Origin: CAYUUR01 sp052034685
Lineage (GTDB): Bacteria; Patescibacteriota; Saccharimonadia; Saccharimonadales; CAYUUR01
Assembly: GCA_052034685.1 (NCBI GenBank)
Contig: JBPOIH010000015.1
Span: forward strand, 1-5,328
Length of the DNA: 5,328 nt
Reading direction: 5' to 3'
Shown here: positions 4,436 through 5,328 of the stretch, one piece after another
Layout of the letters: each line of letters opens with the position of its first letter
Position numbering within the stretch: the first letter of the stretch is position 1
Position numbers and translations under genes: made by a program
Notes under the pieces: generated by a model
Databases searched by the model: none
The model's input: the letters and a program-made list of their open reading frames with translations, nothing else
What the model was told of the DNA's origin: nothing

Positions 4436-5328
4436 ATGTCTACAGAATATTTTTCAAATGAAGTACAACAACAGGCTGAAGCAGAGTTAGCAGTTATAAG
4501 ATCGTCAGGAGTTGAGAATCTCATTACGCCGATTGATAGTGTTTTTCGTGACCACGATATACCAGTACGTAGTTTTGAAACTGCGAGAGTCGCCGATATC
4601 GAGGGTGTTACGCGTGAGTTTAGTATGCGACGAGATGACCTAGTGCATCACGCGGCAGTGGCAGAGCTAGCTGGGTATGATCCTTCGAAGGTCATCATGC
4701 CGGTTATTATTGGTGATGTAAATCCAGTTGTTCTACGTGAGCGAAGCGACATCGTGGAAGGACAGCATGGTTTTCTAGTTCCGAATATTACAGACGAAGA
4801 CGGCAATGTAGGCCGTAGTCAATGTGTTGTTGTTACTGGTAATTTGCTGCAAGGGGGCTACGGCCTAGGGATGCTTGTTGCTGACTGTTCTGTAGAAAAT
4901 GTAGTTGTGACCAAAAAAGACGAGCCAGATAATTTAGTAGCGATTGCTCAGACACATAATGGTTGGAGACAGATTGCCGACGGGAGTGATATTGCTCTGC
5001 AAGGAGTGTTTGCAGAAGCAGGGTGGCTTGATAAAGAAAACTACGATATCTATATTAGCCCAAGTTCTGGGGTTGCCTATGGCTTTGAAATGAATCGTGA
5101 TTTGATCGAGGGAGCATTTAGCCAGCGAGGAGTAGACGCATTCGGCAAGGACAGGAGCCATGATCTTGCATGGAGTATTGGCCCTCAGGATGTTGCCAAG
5201 GCAAGCGGCGCTCAGTGGCCAGAAGATTTGTCACATCATGTTGATCCAGAAAAAGGCTTTGTAAATATTGCCCTGACGGCGCACCTAAGTCATATTATCT
5301 CACTTGGTTTACAGAGCAATGAAACTGC
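4436..5328 (+). CDS. laccase-domain (YfiH/PgeF-like) protein, 3' end missing
   Basis: An open frame of 297 codons runs from ATG 4436 off the right edge without a stop. The family resemblance is in the middle: CVVVTGNLLQGGYGLGMLVA (130-149) and DC (150-151) match the 'DALVT...aLgvltADC' block of the multicopper polyphenol oxidase/laccase (Cu-oxidase_4) family; AQTHNGWRQIADG (171-183) matches its 'HAGWRG' block; and DIYISPSSGVAYGFEMN (204-220) matches 'V.IGPaIg...YEVg'. Likely metal-site residues are H111 (QHG), C151 and H174. VNIALTAHLSHIISLGL (276-292) fits the late 'vDL..aN..QL...Gv' helix. Relatives include E. coli YfiH/PgeF, which removes misincorporated serine in peptidoglycan synthesis, and FAMIN/LACC1, a purine-nucleoside enzyme. 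The protein is divergent: GWRQ replaces GWRG, and about 110 residues precede the first histidine, compared with about 70 in YfiH. No signal peptide is visible. Family fairly sure, substrate unknown. Confidence 0.78.
   Translation, partial: MSTEYFSNEVQQQAEAELAVIRSSGVENLITPIDSVFRDHDIPVRSFETARVADIEGVTREFSMRRDDLVHHAAVAELAGYDPSKVIMPVIIGDVNPVVLRERSDIVEGQHGFLVPNITDEDGNVGRSQCVVVTGNLLQGGYGLGMLVADCSVENVVVTKKDEPDNLVAIAQTHNGWRQIADGSDIALQGVFAEAGWLDKENYDIYISPSSGVAYGFEMNRDLIEGAFSQRGVDAFGKDRSHDLAWSIGPQDVAKASGAQWPEDLSHHVDPEKGFVNIALTAHLSHIISLGLQSNET

Overview
The window reads entirely on the + strand. It holds seven genes: five complete, one cut at the left edge and one cut at the right edge. It looks like compact bacterial DNA, with short intergenic gaps, two gene pairs that overlap by 4 and 8 bases, and normal use of TGA and TAA as stops. 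Small P-loop ATPases of the AAA_28 and UPF0200-like kinds, a ParB/Srx-like protein and AGGAGG ribosome binding sites would suit a small-genome bacterium such as a Candidate Phyla Radiation lineage (Saccharibacteria-like). That placement is an impression from gene content, not a demonstrated assignment. The sigma factor shows only that the host is a bacterium.

Layout. (1) 1-609 is the C-terminal part of the housekeeping sigma-70 factor. (2) 610-709 is a short spacer with two stem-loops, the first a perfect 11-bp stem just after the rpoD stop. (3) 710-1674 is a coupled pair: a 130-aa protein with a ParB/Srx-like DGxHR motif and a 191-aa nucleotide-kinase-like P-loop protein. (4) A clear sigma-70 promoter (TTGACA, 17 bp, TATTGT with TG extension) overlaps the stop of that pair. 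It drives a short leader with two stem-loops and then a 213-aa AAA_28/NadR-like ATPase (1756-2397). (5) 2455-4408 is a two-gene isoprenoid unit: a trans-prenyl diphosphate synthase, probably making geranylgeranyl diphosphate, overlapped by a squalene/phytoene synthase family enzyme. (6) From 4436 to the right edge is an open, unfinished gene for a divergent laccase-domain (YfiH/PgeF-like) protein.

How the genes work together. The clearest functional unit is the isoprenoid pair. The first enzyme would build C20 GGPP from IPP and DMAPP or FPP, and the second would condense two GGPP head to head into phytoene, the entry to carotenoids. No desaturase or cyclase is visible here, so the fate of the product is open. 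The ParB-like/kinase pair is translationally coupled but of unknown role.

Signals worth a second look are in the control regions. Two genes (2455 and 4436) have a -10-like box only 6-8 bases before the ATG and no Shine-Dalgarno site, suggesting leaderless mRNAs. The AAA_28 gene instead has a leader whose second hairpin masks its AGGAGG site and ends in seven Ts, a terminator-like arrangement. I do not see a CRISPR array, transposon, tRNA, rRNA or convincing defence system.
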